Notes: generated by a model not told the origin, from the letters alone. Positions 7,094 through 15,147 are shown, numbered from the stretch's first letter. The stretch: DNA of 34,154 nucleotides from Clostridia bacterium (GCA_017453305.1 JAFTKJ010000014.1:1-34154); one strand, 5' to 3'. Numbers and translations are program-made.

Positions 7094-7963
7094 TTATTGC
7101 AATTCAATGATATTCGTCCATGCGCGCAAGCCGCTCGCATCGGTTACCTCGGCACGCAAAAAGTGCTCGTGCGGGAGGGGTACGTAATGCGCCTCGGTCA
7201 GACCCTTCCCTTCAAATACGCGCTGTGACCACACACCGTTGGAGAAGAAGACGATCTCCTTTGCGGGGGAACACTTGACCGTGTAGCCATCCCCGTCCTT
7301 GAGCAGATGGATCTCGGGACCTTGCGTTGCGTAAAACTGCTTTTTCCGAATGGCGCGCAGCAGTGCCTCCTTGGTGTTGTCGGTCGCCTCCACCATGATC
7401 CACGAAACGCACTCGTCGGTTCCGTCGTAGTAGTGGGCGTCGTCGGTGGCAAGCAGGGGATAAATGCGTCCCTCGTCTGCCAGCATATCCACGATCAGCG
7501 AGGAATCCGCGCGGCGCGAATAGTGTACAGCCGATACGGAGTTGTAGATCTCGGTAGCATCCACACCGCACAGGGGCAGGATCATTTTTGGAGTATTGAG
7601 TGACCACGCAGGATGTGCAAGGATGGCAATTCCGCCCGCCTCGTGAATACCGTCGATCAGCTCCTGCGCCGTCATATCCTTTGTAACAGAGGGCGCACGG
7701 CTCATTCCAACACCAACGATGTGAAAAACACCGTCCCGCGCATCCGAGCCACCGATATTGTACTCCGCGCCCGAAAGAATGGTAAAGTCATCCAGGTCGC
7801 TCCCACTTCCAAAAAACCAGTGGTCGGTCAGCGCAACGGCATCGTAGCCATTTTCGCGATAGCGTTGTACTGCCTCCGCCGGCGACAGCGTTCCATCCGA
7901 AAAAGTGGTATGCATATGTAAATTGACTTTGTATCGAAGCTTTCCAAACAGATCGGTTTGCAT
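7094..7963 (-). CDS. PHP-domain metal-dependent phosphoesterase
   Basis: This 289-residue protein belongs to the PHP superfamily, whose members bind two or three metal ions and hydrolyse phosphoester bonds. The metal ligands are visible as HMHTTFSDG (about 16-24), ALTDHWF (about 44-50), GAEYN (about 65-69), AHPAW near 117 and a DDAHYY element near 174. The substrate is not evident; similar stand-alone proteins act on nucleoside phosphates or remain uncharacterised. AAGGAGG lies directly upstream of the ATG. It is the first gene of the run PHP-rimO-pgsA and has its own promoter at 7998-8026. Confidence 0.85.
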   Translation of the reverse strand: MQTDLFGKLRYKVNLHMHTTFSDGTLSPAEAVQRYRENGYDAVALTDHWFFGSGSDLDDFTILSGAEYNIGGSDARDGVFHIVGVGMSRAPSVTKDMTAQELIDGIHEAGGIAILAHPAWSLNTPKMILPLCGVDATEIYNSVSAVHYSRRADSSLIVDMLADEGRIYPLLATDDAHYYDGTDECVSWIMVEATDNTKEALLRAIRKKQFYATQGPEIHLLKDGDGYTVKCSPAKEIVFFSNGVWSQRVFEGKGLTEAHYVPLPHEHFLRAEVTDASGLRAWTNIIELQ

Positions 7964-7997
7964 TGGTTTGTCCTCCTTCCCTACTTTTCCATTTAAT

Positions 7998-8026
7998 ATT
8001 GTATCATATGGGTGCTCTTTTTACAA
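7998..8026 (-). promoter_or_regulatory. Promoter for the PHP-rimO-pgsA run
   Basis: TTGTAA (8021-8026) and TACAAT (7998-8003) on the minus strand with a 17-bp spacer, about 35 bases from the start codon at 7963. Confidence 0.65.
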
Positions 8027-8095
8027 GTGCTTTACCGAAAAATTCACGGAATTCAAAAAACTTTCCTTCTTTTTTCGAAAAGAAATAAAAAGCTC

Positions 8096-8124
8096 TTGCA
8101 ATTTATTCAAAAAGATGTTATCAT
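8096..8124 (+). promoter_or_regulatory. Promoter for the two isomerase-like genes
   Basis: TTGCAA (8096-8101) and TATCAT (8119-8124) with a 17-bp spacer, about 50 bases before the ATG at 8176. It is divergent from the PHP promoter. Confidence 0.6.
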
Positions 8125-8175
8125 ATAGGTGAACAATCACGTGCTTGACACGCACTTTGCAGGGCAGGTAGGTTT

Positions 8176-9030
8176 ATGGATCACAGATATATTCCCGGCA
8201 TTAATATTCTCGGAAACACGCAGATATACCCCATATCCCACCAGCTTTCTATGCTGAAGGAAATTGGCTGGGGTGGTTTTTTTACGGGCTGGGATCGCGA
8301 AAACCTTGCACAGTGGGCGGAAGAAGCCGCACGACTGGGATTGGTCTATCAATCGGTTCACGCACCTTTTGTCGGCATCAACCATTTGTGGAAAGAAGGA
8401 GAGCGTGGTGCTGCTTATACGCAACAGCTGATTGATTGCGTAACAGACTGTCACAACTGTGGCATCCCCGTCATGGTCATTCACCCCTTTATCGGTTTTG
8501 ATGAGCATACCCCTACACAAATCGGGCTTGACAATTATGCACGTGTGGTGGAGGTTGCCGAAAAACTCGGTGTCCGACTCGGCTTTGAAAACGTGGAGGG
8601 CGAAGAATACCTCACCGCGCTGATGAAAGCCTTTTGGGATGCCCCCTCTTGCGGCTTTTGTCTGGACACGGGACACGAGCTCTGTTACAACGGTGCCAAG
8701 GACATGCTCTCCTTGTACGGTGCAAAGCTTTGTCACACGCACTTCAATGACAATCTTGGCGTCTATGACCCTGCTTTAACATGGGAGAATGATTTTCACC
8801 TGCTGATGGGCGACGGCATTGTAGATTGGAACGGTGTTATGGATCGCATCGACGCCACCGCATACAGCGGCGTTTTGATGTGCGAGCTTTCCCTTTCGAA
8901 CAAGCCGAACCGCCACACGCACGACGCTTACGCCGCCATGCCGTTAGAAAGTTTTTACGCGCTCGCGTTGGAGCGTTGGAACCGGATCGTGTCGCGCAAG
9001 CTGATCTCCAATCCAATTGCCGTGGAGTAA
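8176..9030 (+). CDS. Sugar phosphate isomerase/epimerase family protein (TIM barrel)
   Basis: This 284-residue protein has the xylose isomerase-like TIM barrel fold shared with AP endonuclease 2. Conserved metal-binding positions show as GFENVEG (Glu near 137), CLDTGH (Asp and His near 162-165), CHTHFND (His near 181) and a late CELS (Glu near 237). Such enzymes isomerise, epimerise or cleave sugars and related polyols; the substrate cannot be read from sequence. AGGTAGG precedes the ATG. A paralogous gene starts 95 bases downstream, so the pair may act on one sugar pathway, possibly related to the eda-dgoK pair farther on. Confidence 0.82.
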   Translation: MDHRYIPGINILGNTQIYPISHQLSMLKEIGWGGFFTGWDRENLAQWAEEAARLGLVYQSVHAPFVGINHLWKEGERGAAYTQQLIDCVTDCHNCGIPVMVIHPFIGFDEHTPTQIGLDNYARVVEVAEKLGVRLGFENVEGEEYLTALMKAFWDAPSCGFCLDTGHELCYNGAKDMLSLYGAKLCHTHFNDNLGVYDPALTWENDFHLLMGDGIVDWNGVMDRIDATAYSGVLMCELSLSNKPNRHTHDAYAAMPLESFYALALERWNRIVSRKLISNPIAVE

Positions 9031-9125
9031 ACAGCTCAAAATCCCCTGAGCGATCATTCACCGATCGTGGTACACATCAAAATTTTATAATTACAAATAC
9101 ATCCACAAGAAAAGAGGAAACAACC

Positions 9126-10094
9126 ATGAAACTGAGTGTTTTAGCAAATCTTTACGGTCAAAAATCCCTGGAAGAAACCTTGCAGATCCTGACCTCGCTT
9201 GGCGTTCACACCGTTGAGCTGGGTGCGGGCGGCTACCCCGGCAAGGCTCACTGCAACCCCGAGGAGCTGCTGGCTGACGAAAAGAAGTACAACGCTTTTA
9301 TCGCCACGCTCAAAAAGTATGACGTCACCGTTTGCGCGCTTGCGGCTCACGGGAACGCGCTCCACCCCGACAAGGCAATTGCGGCACAGTTTGATAAGGA
9401 CTTCCGCAATGCGGTTCTTCTTGCCGAAAAAATGGGTGTTGACACCGTGATCACCTTCTCCGGTTGTCCCGGCGACTGCGAGACTGCCAAGTATCCCAAC
9501 TGGGTGACCTGCCCCTGGCCCGAGGATTTCCTTGCTATTTTGGATTGGCAATGGAATCAAAAGGTCATTCCCTATTGGAAGGAAGCAGGTGCTTTTGCAG
9601 AAGCGCACAACGTGCCCCACATCGCCTTTGAGATGCACCCCGGCTTTTGCGTTTACAATCCCGAAACGCTTCTCCGCCTCCGCGCGGCTGTAGGCCCCGT
9701 TATCGGTGCAAACTTCGATCCCTCTCACCTGATCTGGCAGGGAATGGATCCCGTTGCCGCAATTCGTGAGCTTGCCGGCGCCATCTATCACGTACACGCA
9801 AAGGATACCAAGATCGATCACTACAACACCGCAAAGAACGGCGTTCTGGATACCAAGCACTACGGCGATGAGATTCACCGCGCTTGGATCTTCCGCACCG
9901 TTGGATACGGAAACGGTGAGACCTATTGGCGTGACCTCGTTTCCAATCTGCGCCTTTGCGGCTATGACCGCGTCCTCTCCATCGAGCATGAGGACAGCCT
10001 GATGACCATTGACGAGGGCTTGCGCAAAGCAGTTTCCTTCCTCAACGGCATCATCATCACCGAAGAAAAGCCTACCACCATGTCTTGGGCTTGA
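9126..10094 (+). CDS. Sugar phosphate isomerase/epimerase family protein (TIM barrel)
   Basis: This 322-residue protein is a second member of the xylose isomerase-like TIM barrel family and is longer than its neighbour. The N-terminus MKLSVLANLYG and an early VELGAGGYPGKAHCN are recognisable in a subgroup of sugar isomerases and epimerases that includes keto-sugar epimerases. Metal ligands are suggested by FEMHPGF (Glu near 168), NFDPSHLIWQG (Asp near 199), VHAKD (His near 223) and IEHED near 286. I chose the ATG at 9126, with AGAGGAAA upstream; upstream in-frame codons overlap the previous gene in another frame. Codon use is rich in C-ending codons, suggesting good expression. Its substrate is unknown. 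Confidence 0.82.
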   Translation: MKLSVLANLYGQKSLEETLQILTSLGVHTVELGAGGYPGKAHCNPEELLADEKKYNAFIATLKKYDVTVCALAAHGNALHPDKAIAAQFDKDFRNAVLLAEKMGVDTVITFSGCPGDCETAKYPNWVTCPWPEDFLAILDWQWNQKVIPYWKEAGAFAEAHNVPHIAFEMHPGFCVYNPETLLRLRAAVGPVIGANFDPSHLIWQGMDPVAAIRELAGAIYHVHAKDTKIDHYNTAKNGVLDTKHYGDEIHRAWIFRTVGYGNGETYWRDLVSNLRLCGYDRVLSIEHEDSLMTIDEGLRKAVSFLNGIIITEEKPTTMSWA

Positions 10095-10110
10095 TGGGTG
10101 GAGGAATTTT

Positions 10111-10144
10111 GTGGGAGGGTCTTTTTGAAAAAAGCCCCTCCCAC
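10111..10144. terminator. Strong hairpin 1 after the isomerase genes
   Basis: GTGGGAGGG (10111-10119) pairs with CCCTCCCAC (10136-10144); inside, CTTTTT pairs with AAAAAG. An almost fully paired 34-base hairpin just after the gene ending at 10094. Confidence 0.7.
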
Positions 10145-10186
10145 ACCCTCCTCAAAAACTTTTACCACATTTATATGAAAGACATG

Positions 10187-10214
10187 AAGGGAGCGCCTTG
10201 CTCCCTTTCTTTTG
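10187..10214 (+). terminator. Rho-independent terminator (hairpin 2)
   Basis: AAGGGAGC (10187-10194) pairs with GCTCCCTT (10200-10207) around a five-base loop and is followed by TCTTTTG. Confidence 0.75.
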
Positions 10215-10216
10215 TA

Positions 10217-10253
10217 TAAACAGAACCACCGGCGATGCCGGTGGTTCTGTTTA
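10217..10253. terminator. 17-bp perfect hairpin (hairpin 3)
   Basis: Bases 10217-10233 (starting TAAACAGAACC) pair perfectly with 10237-10253 (ending GGTTCTGTTTA) around a GAT loop. It could act for either convergent transcript. Confidence 0.65.
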
Positions 10254-10263
10254 TGCAAAAGAT

Positions 10264-10295
10264 GTGGGGAAACTTTTGCCAAAAAGTTTCCCCAC
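10264..10295 (-). terminator. Hairpin 4, downstream of the GDPD gene
   Basis: GTGGGGAAACTTTT (10264-10277) pairs with AAAAGTTTCCCCAC (10282-10295). It lies 12 bases beyond the stop at 10308 and probably ends the minus-strand transcript. Confidence 0.7.
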
Positions 10296-10307
10296 AAAAA
10301 GCAAAAA

Positions 10308-11066
10308 TTAATTCGGCTTGGTCGGTTGAATGATCAAAAGCTCGTTGGTCAGTATGGTATCAACGCCCATATCCCAATAGCGTTTGGCGTCCTCGGCATC
10401 GTCGCTGTAGAACAGATTGCAGTGAATGCCGTGCGCGTGTGCCTTTTTGACTGCTGCCGCATCCACGTGCTCTCGGTCAAACTGAACCTTATCAGCACCG
10501 CAAGCAATAGCACGCTCCACCAATTCGTTGGCATCCTCGCGCCCATTCCAAATTAAGCAATAGCGCATTTCGGGCGCCATGGTACGCAATAGTCTTGCCG
10601 CACGATCGCTGTTTGCGGCAAAATAGACCTGCCCCTCACAGCCGTATTTTCGAACCAATGCCACCAGCTCCTCCATGTGCTCGTCAGGTGTGTCTCCCTC
10701 CCAAATTTTGACGTGGAGGTTCATGATTACAAGTCCCGCCAGGCGTTGCAGGATCTCCTCGAACGTTGGCATTCGAATGCCTCGGTAAGATTCATGCCCC
10801 GCGCAAAAATCCAACGCTTTTAATTCAGCCAAGGTATGATCGGAAAGATCGCCATGTCCATTGCTGACGCGGTCAAGGCAAGGATCGTGGCAAGAGACAA
10901 GATACCCGTCGCTTGTCAGGCGGACGTCAAGCTCGATTTCCTCTGCCCCTAACGCGATTGCCGCTCCAAACGATGCCATGCTGTTTTCGGGCATGGCGGC
11001 GGAAAAACCGCGGTGCGCACAAACGCGAGGATAGGACAGCTCACTGTCAAACGGTGTTACGTACAT
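10308..11066 (-). CDS. Glycerophosphodiester phosphodiesterase, cytosolic type
   Basis: GDPD enzymes hydrolyse glycerophosphodiesters to glycerol 3-phosphate and an alcohol. The 252-residue protein has the defining set: AHRGFS (H18, R19), PENS (E27, N28), EIELDV (E45, D47) and SCHD (H60). No signal peptide is seen, so it should act in the cytosol like UgpQ. It lies 21 bases after the alpha/beta hydrolase gene, so the two probably share a transcript. A longer, membrane-anchored GDPD is encoded at 20913. Lipid-headgroup recycling is an inference; related proteins of this size can have other phosphodiester substrates. Confidence 0.88.
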   Translation of the reverse strand: MYVTPFDSELSYPRVCAHRGFSAAMPENSMASFGAAIALGAEEIELDVRLTSDGYLVSCHDPCLDRVSNGHGDLSDHTLAELKALDFCAGHESYRGIRMPTFEEILQRLAGLVIMNLHVKIWEGDTPDEHMEELVALVRKYGCEGQVYFAANSDRAARLLRTMAPEMRYCLIWNGREDANELVERAIACGADKVQFDREHVDAAAVKKAHAHGIHCNLFYSDDAEDAKRYWDMGVDTILTNELLIIQPTKPN

Positions 11067-11087
11067 AAAACGGTCTTCCTTTCTACA

Positions 11088-11804
11088 TCAAAGCTCGTTT
11101 TCTGCGATGTAGTCCATGACCTCCTCGAGGTTGACTGCAACGTGCGGGTGGTGGTCACACTCAGGCTTGTACCAAACCTTAATGGGCGCGTTGTGGAGCT
11201 TGTACCAATCCAGAAGTGCCTCGGCGTTGAGAACGGGATCGACCACCTTGTCTGCGCCGCCGTAGACCAGTGCCACGGGCAAGCGATTATCGGTCAGCTT
11301 ACCAAGGCGATGGATGGGCAGGTCGTTGTCCACAAATCTCTCACCTGCGGTAGCGTAGCCGCGCGCCTTTTTGTGCTCCTCGATCCAATCGGTACGGTAC
11401 GGCTCGCACAGTCCAAAAAAGCTGAGCAGGGGCGCGTCCAGATACAGCAAGGAAATATAGCTCGGATAAAGCGACGCAAACGCGACAGCCTCCCAGCCGC
11501 CACAGCTCATGCCGATACAAACGCAACGGCGGTCAAGACCGTATTCCGCTTGCAAATACTCCGAAAAATCGCGCTTTGCCGTCGCATCGTCCTCGGTGCC
11601 CCAGCGGTTATTATTTTTCAGATAGGCAAGATGATAGCCACGCCCCAGCATAGCGATCTCCAATTCGGGGAACGCGTTAAAATATTCGGTCTTGATCATC
11701 CATTTGGTTGTTTTATTCTCCTCTTTGGGGAAGATCAAAATTGCCTCTCTCCCCTGAAATGTAAAATCAATGCGGCGATAGCCGTTATAGGTGCTTTCTG
11801 TCAC
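11088..11804 (-). CDS. Alpha/beta hydrolase family protein
   Basis: This 238-residue protein shows the alpha/beta hydrolase triad: nucleophile S100 in the elbow GMSCGGW, an acid near D185 in YGGADKVVDP, and histidines near 218-221 (CDHHPH). No signal peptide is evident. The substrate is unknown; esterase, carbohydrate deacetylase and peptidase members share this fold. Translation starts at a GTG (11804) with AAGGAGG eight bases upstream. It has its own promoter at 11834-11862, back to back with the eda promoter, so the two transcripts could be controlled together. Confidence 0.85.
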   Translation of the reverse strand: MTESTYNGYRRIDFTFQGREAILIFPKEENKTTKWMIKTEYFNAFPELEIAMLGRGYHLAYLKNNNRWGTEDDATAKRDFSEYLQAEYGLDRRCVCIGMSCGGWEAVAFASLYPSYISLLYLDAPLLSFFGLCEPYRTDWIEEHKKARGYATAGERFVDNDLPIHRLGKLTDNRLPVALVYGGADKVVDPVLNAEALLDWYKLHNAPIKVWYKPECDHHPHVAVNLEEVMDYIAENEL

Positions 11805-11833
11805 GGTTTACGACCTCCTTTTTTAATGCTTAT

Positions 11834-11862
11834 ATGATAACACAAAAGCACGGAAATGTAAA
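11834..11862 (-). promoter_or_regulatory. Promoter for the hydrolase-GDPD pair
   Basis: TTTACA (11857-11862) and TATCAT (11834-11839) on the minus strand with a 17-bp spacer. Only 18 bp separate its -35 from that of the divergent eda promoter. Confidence 0.65.
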
Positions 11863-11880
11863 GGTTTTTTGTCAAAAAAA

Positions 11881-11909
11881 TTGACTTTTTTACACTTATG
11901 TGCTATAAT
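11881..11909 (+). promoter_or_regulatory. Promoter for eda-dgoK
   Basis: TTGACT (11881-11886) and TATAAT (11904-11909) with a 17-bp spacer, about 37 bases upstream of the eda start. A strong housekeeping promoter. Confidence 0.85.
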
Positions 11910-11946
11910 GAAAGCGAGCTACGTAAGACTTGAAAGGAGCACCGGT

Positions 11947-12609
11947 ATGAACACAACCGACGTCATTTCCAAAATTGAGCAAGAGGGGCTCATCGCCATT
12001 GTACGAGGAATCAAAAACGAATTTCTGATTGACACCGCCGAGGCAATGTACAGAGGCGGCATTCGCCTTTTGGAGATCACCTACAGCGCGGACGGCACAA
12101 CACCCGACACGGTGACGGCAGAGGGCATTCGCATGCTCAAGGCACATTTTGGAGACCGCATGTACATTGGCGCCGGCACGGTGCTGAATACCGACCAGGT
12201 GGCACTGACCGCCAAGGCAGGCGGCGAATTTATCATTTCCCCCGACGTCAATGCCGACGTCATTCGCGCGACGCGTGAATGCGGTCTGGTTTCCATTCCG
12301 GGCGCGCTGACCCCCACCGAGGCGCAAGCCGCACACCGTGCAGGAGCGGATTTTGTCAAGCTCTTTCCCATCACCTCGCTGGGAAGCGCGTACGTCAAGG
12401 CGGTTCGTGCACCGCTTTCGCACATCCGTTTTCTTGCCGTGGGCGGCGTGGATGAGTACAACATGAAAGAATATCGCGCTGCAGGTGCTTGCGGCTTTGG
12501 GATCGGCTCGAACATCGTCAATAAAAAGCTGATCGAGGCGGGCGACTTTTTGGCTGTCACCTCCCTTGCCCAACGCTTTGTGGACGCATGGCGGGAGGCA
12601 AATGCATGA
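11947..12609 (+). CDS. eda: 2-dehydro-3-deoxy-phosphogluconate/phosphogalactonate aldolase
   Basis: This class I aldolase splits 2-keto-3-deoxy-6-phospho-sugar acids into pyruvate and glyceraldehyde 3-phosphate. The 220-residue protein has the KDPG aldolase family marks: IAIVRG (15-21), catalytic E43 in LLEITY, GAGTVL (75-80) and the Schiff-base lysine K138 in DFVKLFP. Length is typical. I chose the ATG at 11947, with AAAGGAG upstream; the longer frame from 11869 overlaps the promoter. The next gene is a DgoK-like kinase overlapping by four bases, so the physiological substrate may be 2-keto-3-deoxy-6-phosphogalactonate (DgoA role) rather than the gluconate form. Confidence 0.92.
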   Translation: MNTTDVISKIEQEGLIAIVRGIKNEFLIDTAEAMYRGGIRLLEITYSADGTTPDTVTAEGIRMLKAHFGDRMYIGAGTVLNTDQVALTAKAGGEFIISPDVNADVIRATRECGLVSIPGALTPTEAQAAHRAGADFVKLFPITSLGSAYVKAVRAPLSHIRFLAVGGVDEYNMKEYRAAGACGFGIGSNIVNKKLIEAGDFLAVTSLAQRFVDAWREANA

Positions 12610-13544
12610 AGCTCTATATCACCATTGACGGTGGAACAACCAACACGCGTGTCTCTTTGATCTGCGACGGTCAGTTACTTGACACCGTACGCATCCCCTT
12701 GGGCGCGCGCGCGGGAATCGACGGTACGCAGGCGCTCAAGGACGCATTGCGCGAGGCGATCTCCGATCTCCTCCGTGAGCATTCTCTCACCGAGGCCGAT
12801 GTTTGCCGCGTACTTGCCTCGGGTATGATCACCTCGGAGTTTGGGCTTTGCGCGCTTCCCCATCTGCAAGCCCCCGTGGGGATCGCAGAGCTGCATGCAA
12901 GCATGCACGACGCGACCTTTGCAGAGATCACGTCCATTCCTTTTACCTTTATTCGCGGTGTCAAAATGTTAGGTGACACGCTTGACGGCACCGACATGAT
13001 GCGCGGTGAGGAAACCGAGCTGATGGGCTTGGCATCCCCCGAGGACGGTGAGTGCCTCTATATACTTCCCGGCTCTCACTCCAAGCTGGTTGAAACCGAC
13101 TGCAACGGTCACATTGTTCGCTTTTCCACCATGCTGACGGGGGAGATGATTGCCGCACTTTCAAGTGGGACGATTTTACGCGATGCGGTGGATCTTTCGG
13201 TCACCGCGCTTTGCGAGGAAAAGCTGCTTGAAGGCTGCCGCTATGCCTCTGAGCACGGCATCAACGAAGCACTCTTTAAAGTACGCATCCTCAAAAATCT
13301 CTTTTCCGCAACGGCGGTGGAGTGCTACAGCTTTTTTCTGGGAGCGATTCTCTCAGCGGAGGTCGATGCGATTGCAAAATCTCCAATTCAGACCATCGTC
13401 ATTGGTGGTAAGGCACAGCTCAAGCGCGCCACAGCGTTGCTTCTGCAAGCGATGACGGCAAAGAAGATCATTTCCCTCTCCGATGAAAAGGTAGAAGCAT
13501 CGGTCACGCACGGCATGCTCCGTATATACGAATTTGATTCGTAA
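12606..13544 (+). CDS. dgoK: 2-dehydro-3-deoxygalactonokinase (DgoK-like)
   Basis: DgoK phosphorylates 2-keto-3-deoxygalactonate at O6, making the substrate of the preceding aldolase. The 312-residue protein begins ITIDGGTTNTRV, the phosphate-binding loop of the ASKHA kinase fold. It contains MMRGEETELMG (about 138-148) and LPGSHSK (about 159-165), both typical of DgoK. I chose the start at 12606 because its ATG overlaps the eda stop in ATGA, indicating translational coupling; an upstream in-frame ATG at 12588 lies within eda. Together the pair is the lower half of a De Ley-Doudoroff route. No dehydratase or dehydrogenase for the upper half is in the window. Confidence 0.88.
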   Translation: MKLYITIDGGTTNTRVSLICDGQLLDTVRIPLGARAGIDGTQALKDALREAISDLLREHSLTEADVCRVLASGMITSEFGLCALPHLQAPVGIAELHASMHDATFAEITSIPFTFIRGVKMLGDTLDGTDMMRGEETELMGLASPEDGECLYILPGSHSKLVETDCNGHIVRFSTMLTGEMIAALSSGTILRDAVDLSVTALCEEKLLEGCRYASEHGINEALFKVRILKNLFSATAVECYSFFLGAILSAEVDAIAKSPIQTIVIGGKAQLKRATALLLQAMTAKKIISLSDEKVEASVTHGMLRIYEFDS

Positions 13545-13601
13545 GCAGAGGCAAAAAAAATATAAAAAAGGACGCAAAAGGCAGGTTCTCATAAGGATGA
13601 T

Positions 13602-13643
13602 AAAAGCAGATAATCGCTCACAACAGCTAATTATCTGCTTTTT
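13602..13643. terminator. Bidirectional terminator
   Basis: AAAAGCAGATAAT (13602-13614) pairs with ATTATCTGCTTTT (13630-13642), followed by T residues on the plus strand and preceded by A residues. It separates dgoK from the convergent GNAT gene ending at 13646. Confidence 0.85.
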
Positions 13644-13645
13644 GT

Positions 13646-14092
13646 TTATATTAAACATTTCAAATAGATGGATACTTGGTTCCCTTTAGCATTTGTAAAA
13701 ACAAGATCGCTTGTTTCGAAGCCAAGAGAACAATGCAACGCTATACTTGCGGCATTATTGGTTCTAATCTGTTGCGAAACGATTTTGAATCCCTTTTCTT
13801 TTGCTATTTGAAAAGCACACATCATTGCTTCTTTGGCAAACCCTTTTCTTCGGTACTCGCAAAAGACCTCCGGTCCAATTGATACAACTTCTGATGAATG
13901 TTGATATAACGAAATAGTGCCAACAATTCTTTCGTCAGATACAATAGCATACATCGCAAAATACCTGCCGTTGAATTGTTTTTTATCCCAATCACAAATA
14001 AGAGCCTCTACTTGTTCTGTGGTTAAATCCGAATATACGTATTCTTGCAATTCCGAAGCATCTTCTTTTTTTAAATTTCTCAAATATATCAT
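13646..14092 (-). CDS. GNAT family N-acetyltransferase
   Basis: GNAT enzymes transfer an acetyl group from acetyl-CoA to an amine. The 148-residue protein starts MIYLRNLKKEDA and carries the acetyl-CoA loop region EYRRKGFAKEAM (about 82-93), then a conserved N-x-A-S-x-x-L-x-x-x-G-F pattern (about 118-129), as in the RimJ/RimL-type GNAT branch. The acceptor is unknown. AAGAGGAAA precedes the ATG. Codon use is clearly more AT-rich than dgoK and pepE around it, which suggests acquisition. R2 ends just before its ribosome binding site and reads in the same direction, so R2 probably supplies its promoter and leader. Confidence 0.85.
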   Translation of the reverse strand: MIYLRNLKKEDASELQEYVYSDLTTEQVEALICDWDKKQFNGRYFAMYAIVSDERIVGTISLYQHSSEVVSIGPEVFCEYRRKGFAKEAMMCAFQIAKEKGFKIVSQQIRTNNAASIALHCSLGFETSDLVFTNAKGNQVSIYLKCLI

Positions 14093-14107
14093 TATGTTTC
14101 CTCTTAT

Positions 14108-14356
14108 TTTATCGCCGGCTTCGCCTTTGTATTACAGCGTTGCAAGCAACGCCGGCATCGGGCAAGCCTATACCCCTTCGGTTGCACGTCCTAAGGCTCT
14201 CCCTCTGGGAGAGCTCCCGCGATAGCGGGTGAGAGGGCGCTATTATGGCAATTACCCTCTCCGTCGGCTACGCCGCCACCTCTCCCAAGGGGAGAGGCCT
14301 TTTCGTTAACTCCATTATAACACAAATCGGCAGAGAAAACAATGTCTCTGCCGAAA
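14108..14356 (-). repeat. R2, modular promoter-bearing dispersed repeat
   Basis: Read on the minus strand this has the same order as R1: the GGCAGAGA/TCTCTGCC hairpin, TATAATGGAGTTA, GCCTCTCCC/GGGAGAGG, a GGCGGCGTAGCC hairpin, CTCTCACCCGC, GGGAGCTCTCCC/GGGAGAGCC, a GGTATAGGC segment, TGTAATACAAAGGCG and a GCGATAAAA tail. It fills the 320-base gap between pepE and the GNAT gene. It has diverged from R1 in loops and stems while keeping pairing. Sense orientation to the GNAT gene matches R1 and R3. Confidence 0.8.
14314..14342 (-). promoter_or_regulatory. Promoter inside R2
   Basis: TTGTTT (14337-14342) and TATAAT (14314-14319) on the minus strand with a 17-bp spacer, identical in layout to R1. 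It would give a leader of about 220 nt ahead of the GNAT start at 14092. Confidence 0.55.
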
Positions 14357-14412
14357 TCTGTAAACAGCCTTATGAGAAACGGCCTACTTTGCGTCCTTTT
14401 TTCTATCTCTAT

Positions 14413-15126
14413 TTATTCAATATCAATTGGTAAATCGCACACCGGCAACTCATTTTTTTCAAGTGTACCGCTCATGTAAGAGAGCGCATAAGCGTGCATA
14501 GCAGTATCCGAACGAACCAAATATTGCTTGTCACCATCCACGACAAAAGCAGTACCGTTCTCCATGGCTATACCGTCCAGTGCCGTTTCCTTGAGCATTT
14601 GGTCAAAGCTGTTTCGCCCTACCTCATTGTAATGCGGGCAGTAAGCCTTGTGGAACAGATCCAGCATGCCGTTTGCCCAGCAGAAGCTCCAGCTTTTGCT
14701 CTTGTGGAAGGATTCACTGTCGCTGTGTCCGCACGAAAACCAACAGATCGCGCCCGCACTGACGCCTGCCAGAACAGCGGAATCGGTTTTATAAATTTCT
14801 ATTAACCGTTGATCCAAGCCGTGCTCGCGCCAGATCCGCATCATCGTGATGGTGTCGCCACCGCCCACGTAAATCAAATCAGCCCATTGCAGCAGTTCAT
14901 CCAATTCCTTCTCGGTATAGCACTGTGTAATCAGATTCAGCGCACGCACTTCACACCCAAATACACCGAAAGCATCCTGCATATTGCTCAAGCGCTCGGG
15001 GGCGTCACCACCTGCCGTACCAACGTACAGCACATTGGGGCGTCCCTTACGCGTCAATTTGACCGCATGCTTATATAGTAGCTCGCGCGCATCGGCAAAG
15101 CCTGAAATTGCCATTACTCGTCCCAT
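14413..15126 (-). CDS. Peptidase E-like protein (family S51)
   Basis: This 237-residue protein resembles peptidase E, a serine hydrolase with the class I glutamine amidotransferase fold that cleaves Asp-X dipeptides. The nucleophile elbow is GVSAGAICWF with S123. A YVGGGDT motif (86-92) and a histidine near 165 (CPHYNE) are present. It has no signal peptide and should be cytosolic. The Asp-specific activity is known only for some members; others are uncharacterised. AAGGAG lies six bases before the ATG. It follows pflA by 21 bases and is probably expressed from the pfl promoter. Confidence 0.85.
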   Translation of the reverse strand: MGRVMAISGFADARELLYKHAVKLTRKGRPNVLYVGTAGGDAPERLSNMQDAFGVFGCEVRALNLITQCYTEKELDELLQWADLIYVGGGDTITMMRIWREHGLDQRLIEIYKTDSAVLAGVSAGAICWFSCGHSDSESFHKSKSWSFCWANGMLDLFHKAYCPHYNEVGRNSFDQMLKETALDGIAMENGTAFVVDGDKQYLVRSDTAMHAYALSYMSGTLEKNELPVCDLPIDIE

Positions 15127-15147
15127 AGCATTCTCCTTGCATAAGAA

